Made by a program: the position numbers and the translations under genes
Shown here: positions 62,344 to 64,000 of the stretch, in pieces
Layout: every line of letters starts with the position of its first letter
Numbering within the stretch: position 1 is the stretch's first letter
Assembly: GCA_041685145.1 (NCBI GenBank)
Contig: JAWLGJ010000013.1
Coordinates: forward strand, 8,442 to 72,441
Length of the DNA stretch: 64,000 nt
Direction: 5' to 3'
Origin: JAWLGJ01 sp041685145
GTDB lineage: Bacteria > Pseudomonadota > Alphaproteobacteria > Rhodospirillales > Magnetospirillaceae
Notes under the pieces: model-generated
What the model was told of the DNA's origin: nothing
The model's database searches: none
What the model saw: only the letters and a program-made list of their open reading frames with translations

Positions 62344-64000
62344 ATGAAACCTTGTCTGCATTGCGGCTCCGAGGTGCCCGCCGGCAGCGGCGGCGGCGCC
62401 GATTTCTGCTGCCGCGGCTGCGAGGCGGCCTATGGCCTGATTCGGGGGCTGGGGCTGGAGCAGTATTACCGCCGCCGCTGCCTCGATCCCGAGGCGCGCC
62501 CGCTCAAGCCCGACGAGGATCAGGCGCCGGTGGACTTCGGCGCCCATGTGCACGCGGCGCCGGACGGCACCGCGACGCTGTATCTGATGGTCGAGGGCAT
62601 CCACTGCGCCGCCTGCGTGTGGCTGATTGAATCGCTGCTGTCGCGCCAGCCCGGGGTCGAGCACGCCCGCGTCAACATGACCACCCGGCGGCTGGTGCTG
62701 CGCTGGCGCGGCGGTGCCGAGCGGGCCGGGGAGATCGTGGCGCCGGTGCTGGCCATCGGCTACCGGCTGATGCCCTACGACCCGGCGCGCCTGAGCGAGG
62801 AGTCGCAGCAGCGCGAGAAGGAACTGCTGCGCTGTCTGGCGGTGGCGGGATTCGCGGCGGGCAACATCATGCTGCTTTCGGTGTCGGTGTGGGCCGGGCA
62901 TGGCCAGGGGATGGGCGAGGCCACGCGCGCCCTGATGCACTGGATTTCGGCCGCCATCGCCCTGCCGGCCATCCTTTACAGCGGCCGGCCCTTCCTGCGT
63001 TCGGCGCTGGCGGCGCTGCGGGCCGGGCGCACCAACATGGACGTGCCCATCGTCATCGGCGTCACCCTCACCGCCGGCATGAGCCTGGCCGAGACCATGC
63101 GCCACGGCCCCCACGCCTATTTCGAATCGGCGGTGATGCTGCTGTTCTTCCTGCTCATCGGCCGTTATCTCGACAGCCGCGCCCGCGGCCGCGCCCGCTC
63201 GGCGGCGGAACACCTGCTGGCGCTGGGGGCGACGGCGGTGACGGTGCTGGACGACGACGGCGGCCGTCGGCTGCTGCCCCCGCAGCAGGTGCGCGAGGGC
63301 ATGACGGCGCTGGTCGCCGCCGGCGAGCGCGTCGGCGTCGACGGCGACATCAGCGACGGCGTCTCCGAGGTCGACACCAGCCTGCTGACGGGCGAGACGG
63401 TGCCGTCGCCGGTCGCCCCCGGCGCGCGGGTCTTCGCCGGCACCCTCAACCTGTCGGCGCCGCTGCGGGTGCGGGTGGCGGCGGTGGGCGAGGGCACGCT
63501 GCTGGCCGAGATCGTGCGCATGATGGAGGTGGCCGAGCAGGGCCGCGCCCGATACGTCGCGCTCGCCGACCGCGTCGCCCGCCACTACGCGCCGGTGGTG
63601 CACACCCTGGCGCTGGCCACCTTCCTGGGCTGGACCCTGGGCGTGGGCATCGACTGGCAGGTGGCGCTGCTCTACGCCGTGGCGGTGCTGATCATCACCT
63701 GTCCCTGCGCGTTGGCCTTGGCGGTGCCGGTGGTGCAGGTGGTGGCGACCGGGCAACTGCTGCGGCGCGGCGTACTGCTGAAATCGGCGACGGCGCTGGA
63801 ACGGCTGGCCGATATCGACACCGTCGTCTTCGACAAGACCGGCACCCTGACCCTGGGACGGCCGGAACTGGTGCGCGACGGCGCCTGGGACGAGGACGAT
63901 CTGGGCGCGGCGGCGGCCCTGGCGGCGGCCAGCCGCCACCCGCTGGCGCGGGCGCTGGCGCGCGCCGCGCCCGCCCCCCCCCCGCCCGCCCGCGGGCGCG
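62344..64000 (+). CDS. ccoI: CcoI copper-translocating P-type ATPase, C-terminus cut by window edge
   Basis: CcoI is a P1B copper exporter that supplies copper for cbb3 oxidase. The ~552 residues seen include an N-terminal Cys cluster (CLHCG, DFCCRGCEAAY) and a heavy-metal domain with GIHCAACVW. Helices follow, then the actuator motif LLTGETVP, the transport motif IITCPCALALAVP and the phosphorylation motif VVFDKTGTLTLG. The ATP-binding end lies outside. The start is six bases after ccoH. Confidence 0.96.
   Translation, partial: MKPCLHCGSEVPAGSGGGADFCCRGCEAAYGLIRGLGLEQYYRRRCLDPEARPLKPDEDQAPVDFGAHVHAAPDGTATLYLMVEGIHCAACVWLIESLLSRQPGVEHARVNMTTRRLVLRWRGGAERAGEIVAPVLAIGYRLMPYDPARLSEESQQREKELLRCLAVAGFAAGNIMLLSVSVWAGHGQGMGEATRALMHWISAAIALPAILYSGRPFLRSALAALRAGRTNMDVPIVIGVTLTAGMSLAETMRHGPHAYFESAVMLLFFLLIGRYLDSRARGRARSAAEHLLALGATAVTVLDDDGGRRLLPPQQVREGMTALVAAGERVGVDGDISDGVSEVDTSLLTGETVPSPVAPGARVFAGTLNLSAPLRVRVAAVGEGTLLAEIVRMMEVAEQGRARYVALADRVARHYAPVVHTLALATFLGWTLGVGIDWQVALLYAVAVLIITCPCALALAVPVVQVVATGQLLRRGVLLKSATALERLADIDTVVFDKTGTLTLGRPELVRDGAWDEDDLGAAAALAAASRHPLARALARAAPAPPPPARGR

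Overview
The window is about 72% GC, gene-dense and carries many ATGA/GTGA/TTGA stop-start overlaps. Gene content points to an alphaproteobacterium, probably a Rhodospirillales-type respiratory organism. The evidence is an FNR-box-driven ccoNOQP-ccoGHI cluster, the rpmH-rnpA-yidD-yidC-engB-argB order, DUF2336 and DUF3422 proteins, a fused CheB-CheR histidine kinase, and a DsrC-family pair. No phage, insertion sequence or CRISPR array was seen. Two tRNA genes are present: Ser-TGA and Val-CAC.

Layout. (1) 1-6.5 kb is a nitrogen-oxide island. It holds a truncated nnrS at the left edge, an unknown gene divergent from it, a DsrC-like gene and nsrR. Divergent from nsrR is an operon for a CuA-containing heme-copper oxidase whose crosslinking tyrosine is replaced by asparagine. 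The operon continues with a SCO protein, an unknown membrane protein, a formate/nitrite transporter and a small exported protein. (2) 6.5-12.6 kb holds tRNA-Ser, ndk, an ABC-F ATPase, a hemerythrin, a LOG-family hydrolase, mogA, tRNA-Val, a TusE-like protein and an HPP-family membrane protein behind an FNR-type promoter. (3) 12.7-18.9 kb is a complete ebo cluster split into two convergent operons: eboA-eboB-eboF on + and eboD-eboE-eboC on -. (4) 19.2-24.6 kb holds a PQQ-type sugar dehydrogenase, a CBS-BON protein, an island of palindromic repeats, a cupredoxin, a lipoprotein and pgi. (5) 24.7-44.8 kb is mostly housekeeping: a CheB-CheR-kinase fusion, purD, xseA, an M23 peptidase, ubiA, rsmE-gshA-DUF3422-truA, dapD-dapE, ggt, a quinone reductase with divergent LysR regulator, and a HAD phosphatase. 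(6) 44.9-56.5 kb holds GGDEF-DUF2336, the argB/engB/yidC/yidD/rnpA/rpmH operon, a histidine kinase, a STAS protein, tam and an RlmI-like methyltransferase. (7) 56.6 kb to the end is the cbb3 oxidase structural and assembly cluster, with ccoI cut by the window edge.

How the genes fit together. The two ends of the window hold two heme-copper enzymes for low-oxygen life. The cbb3 oxidase sits under an FNR/FixK-type box at the classic activating position. The CuA enzyme sits under a promoter overlapped by palindromes and beside a [4Fe-4S] NsrR, so it is best read as an NO-induced NO reductase or NO-tolerant oxidase. SCO and CcoG/H/I supply copper and assembly functions. NnrS, the FNT channel, the hemerythrin and the HPP protein fit nitrosative or nitrite physiology. 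The ebo cluster is the most unusual accessory system: a conserved set of metabolic-looking proteins whose own substrate in this organism is unknown.
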